Shown one piece after another: positions 62,145 to 64,000 of a stretch of 64,000 bases of DNA. Below the pieces are notes generated by a model that saw nothing but the letters and a program-made list of their open reading frames with translations, was not told the DNA's origin and searched no databases. How positions within the stretch are numbered: the first letter of the stretch is position 1; every line of letters begins with the position of its first letter. The position numbers and the translations under genes were made by a program. The stretch comes from Paenibacillus tundrae (GTDB taxonomy: Bacteria; Bacillota; Bacilli; Paenibacillales; Paenibacillaceae). Location: contig NZ_CP145605.1 of the NCBI RefSeq assembly GCF_036884255.1, positions 2,108,001-2,172,000 of the forward strand, read 5' to 3'.

Positions 62145-62891
62145 ATGCTGACTGAAGAACGATATGCTGCAATTATAGAGCGCTTACATTTACAGGGGAT
62201 TGTGAAATTACAGGAGCTTGTCGATGTGCTTGGAGCCTCTGAATCAACAATCAGGCGTGATCTTATCGATTTGGAAAGTCGTCAAATGCTCAAACGAATT
62301 CATGGCGGCGCTGCATTGGTCAATGAGAAGTCATTGGAACCTGGCATGGAAGAAAAAACGTTCAAAAACATCCAACAAAAGGTGACGATTGCTCGTTTGG
62401 CTGCACAGGAGATCCAAAATGGCGAATGTGTCTATCTCGATGCAGGGACAACGACCCTTGCTATGATTCCTTTTATTGAAGCAAAGGATGTCACCGTTGT
62501 GACAAATGGACTATCTCATGTGGAAGCCTTGGTAAGCAAGCGAATTCGTAGCTACTTGCTAGGCGGTATGATGAAAATCCATACAAAAGCTGTGATTGGT
62601 AGTATTGCGTTACAGAACATGGATAACTTCCGCTTCGATAAATGTTTCCTTGGAACGAACGGGGTAGATCCCGAAATGGGGTATACAACTCCTGATCCGG
62701 AGGAAGCCTTGATTAAAAGGCGTGCACATCAGTTGTCGGGGAAATCTTACGTACTGGCTGATTCCAGCAAAATCGGGGAAATTACTTTTGCCAAATTGTT
62801 TGATTTGGAAGAGGCAGATCTGATTACGGAGCAGGTACCAGAACACTGGCGGCACTTAATCGCCCAGAAAACTAAAATAATCGAGGGATAA
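62145..62891 (+). CDS. fruR: DeoR-family repressor of fructose operon
   Basis: The 248-residue protein has a DeoR N-terminal HTH (EERYAAIIERLHLQGIVKLQELVDVLGASESTIRRDLIDLE, about 1-60) and a sugar-phosphate sensor domain (about 80-245, DAGTTTLAMIPF, TNGLSHVEALV, GTNGVDPEMGYTTPD, YVLADSSKIG). It should be released from DNA by fructose 1-phosphate. ATG 62145 after TTGGAGG. First gene of the fru operon. Confidence 0.93.
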   Translation: MLTEERYAAIIERLHLQGIVKLQELVDVLGASESTIRRDLIDLESRQMLKRIHGGAALVNEKSLEPGMEEKTFKNIQQKVTIARLAAQEIQNGECVYLDAGTTTLAMIPFIEAKDVTVVTNGLSHVEALVSKRIRSYLLGGMMKIHTKAVIGSIALQNMDNFRFDKCFLGTNGVDPEMGYTTPDPEEALIKRRAHQLSGKSYVLADSSKIGEITFAKLFDLEEADLITEQVPEHWRHLIAQKTKIIEG

Positions 62892-62892
62892 C

Positions 62893-63804
62893 ATGATATA
62901 TACGTTAACACTTAATCCTTCCATCGATTATATCGTGGAAGTGCATGATCTGAAACTTGGTGGACTGAATCGAATGAACCGGGACTTGAAACTTCCGGGT
63001 GGTAAAGGCATAAACGTATCACGCATTCTTAATCAGCTTGGTGCCACGAACACAGCATTTGGATTCCTTGGTGGATTCACAGGACGTTTCATTAATGATC
63101 GATTGCAAGAAGAAGCGATCCGTACTGACTTTGTTACCATTGCAGATGACACGCGCATCAATATTAAGCTGAAGCATGGTGAAGAGACAGAAATCAACGG
63201 ACTTGGACCTGCGATTAGCTCTGAAGAGTCTGAACAATTGCTTCAGAAGATGTCAGGATTGCAGCAAGGGGATATCGTAATTCTGTCGGGAAGTGTTCCA
63301 CCTGCGCTGGGAGCCGATTTTTATGATCGTTTGATCAAGGTATGTAAACAAGCTGGCGCTGAATTCGTTATTGATACGACAGGTAAGGCATTAATGGATG
63401 CTCTTGTCCATGAACCGTTGCTTGTGAAGCCAAATCATCATGAACTTGCAGAACTGTTCGGTGTAACGATTGAAACTCGTGAAGAACTCATAACCTATGG
63501 TCGAAGACTATTAGAAGCAGGCGCCAAGCATGTACTTATTTCCATGGCTGGCGAAGGAGCATTGTTCATAACACAGGAAGAAGTTCATCATGCCAATGTT
63601 CCTAAAGGCGTTGTCAAAAACTCGGTAGGTGCCGGAGATTCCATGATTGGCGGATTTGTGGGTACTTACGTTCTGAACGGGGATCTGCTTGAAGCCTTTC
63701 GTACAGGTGTTGCATCTGGAAGTGCCACTGCGTTCTCTGATGATCTTGCGACAAGAGAGCTTATTGATGAATTACGCACGCAAGTCAGCATTACTAAACT
63801 GTAG
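62893..63804 (+). CDS. fruK: 1-Phosphofructokinase
   Basis: The 303-residue PfkB-family protein has LNPSIDYIVEV, GGKGINVSRILNQLG (substrate site) and NSVGAGDSMIGGFVG with catalytic Asp. It phosphorylates fructose 1-phosphate to fructose 1,6-bisphosphate. One base after fruR with GAGGGATAAC as ribosome binding site. Confidence 0.96.
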   Translation: MIYTLTLNPSIDYIVEVHDLKLGGLNRMNRDLKLPGGKGINVSRILNQLGATNTAFGFLGGFTGRFINDRLQEEAIRTDFVTIADDTRINIKLKHGEETEINGLGPAISSEESEQLLQKMSGLQQGDIVILSGSVPPALGADFYDRLIKVCKQAGAEFVIDTTGKALMDALVHEPLLVKPNHHELAELFGVTIETREELITYGRRLLEAGAKHVLISMAGEGALFITQEEVHHANVPKGVVKNSVGAGDSMIGGFVGTYVLNGDLLEAFRTGVASGSATAFSDDLATRELIDELRTQVSITKL

Positions 63805-63883
63805 TTGAACTACAGAAGGTTTACATTGTATACATGATCGGCCTGCGAATGCAGGTCGACTGAACCTAAGGGAGTGTACCAAA

Positions 63884-64000
63884 ATGAGAATAACAGATCT
63901 GATGATCCAAGAAACGATGATCATGGATTTACAAGCGACAACAAAGGATGAAGCAATTGATGAATTGATTGCCAGTCTGAATAAAAGTGGACGAATCAAC
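63884..64000 (+). CDS. fruA: PTS fructose transporter EIIA domain, partial (FruA)
   Basis: Thirty-nine residues up to the window end show the N-terminus of a PTS EIIA(Fru) domain: MRITDLMIQETMIMDLQATTKDEAIDELI. ATG 63884 after AGGGAGTG. The rest (EIIB, EIIC) is cut off. Context with fruR-fruK makes it FruA, the fructose-specific enzyme II. Confidence 0.85.
   Translation, partial: MRITDLMIQETMIMDLQATTKDEAIDELIASLNKSGRIN

Noticed and set aside
1..64000. CRISPR arrays, transposases, integrases or prophage genes
   Set aside because: Looked for evenly spaced repeats and typical IS/integrase motifs; none seen.

Overview
The window reads as a chromosomal segment of a spore-forming Firmicute, most likely a Paenibacillus. 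The evidence is sporulation genes (an alpha/beta-type SASP, ytrH, ytrI, ytvI, ytaF, a yheC/yheD cluster), strong GGAGG ribosome binding sites with frequent GTG/TTG starts, and Bacillus-like gene order (ytoI-ytpI-ytrI-ytrH-dnaE-accDA-pyk-ytvI-citZ-icd-mdh-pho-polA-mutM-ytaF-coaE-nrdR). The genus is an inference; nothing here fixes a species. I saw no IS element, prophage or CRISPR array.

Layout. 1-6.1 kb: five tandem ATP-grasp proteins of the YheC/YheD spore-coat-associated family, all on the minus strand, the first cut by the window edge. 6.4-10.2 kb: a YlbF/YheA-like protein, a small membrane protein, the CBS/DRTGG regulator YtoI, then ytpI, ytrI and ytrH on the minus strand. 10.4-20.6 kb: a long DnaE with two low-complexity insertions, a PgpA-like phosphatase, a small DUF2007-like protein, accD-accA, pyk, a thioesterase and fxsA. 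20.6-26.4 kb: ytvI and the citZ-icd-mdh block behind a CcpA site. 26.7-30.2 kb: a diguanylate cyclase, a general-stress-type SDR and a cupin. 30.3-36.1 kb: a phosphate region (PhoR-type kinase, PhoP-type regulator, a soluble CBS-chemoreceptor, pstB, phoU) with PhoP boxes of 11-bp period before phoP and pstB. 36.3-43.3 kb: polA, mutM, ytaF, coaE, a lytic transglycosylase, a SASP, nrdR and tRNA-Ala(GGC).

The second part is more accessory. 43.7-51.1 kb holds a secreted CAP/copper-amine-oxidase-domain protein, a ridA-like/hxlR divergent pair, a tRNA-Ala-like remnant, a lipase-marR pair with a perfect palindromic operator, a FAD-linked oxidase, and a marR-nitroreductase-monooxygenase set. 51.4-58.8 kb is an iron/siderophore region with three Fur boxes: an AraC regulator read straight through into a lipoprotein, a Btr-like AraC-binding-protein fusion, another binding lipoprotein, a FhuF-like reductase, a duplicated-half unknown protein and a PchR-like regulator. 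No permease or ATPase is present, so these binding proteins must use a transporter encoded elsewhere. 59-61.7 kb holds a flavin oxidoreductase and unknowns; 62.1-64 kb starts a fruR-fruK-fruA operon cut by the window end.

The most unusual locus is 51524-53539. A complete AraC regulator and a complete iron-binding lipoprotein share one open frame with no stop between them, yet the lipoprotein half has its own -10, Fur box, ribosome binding site and signal peptide inside that frame. The Pho-box architecture, the five YheC/YheD paralogs, the DnaE insertions and the tRNA-Ala remnant are the next most interesting points.
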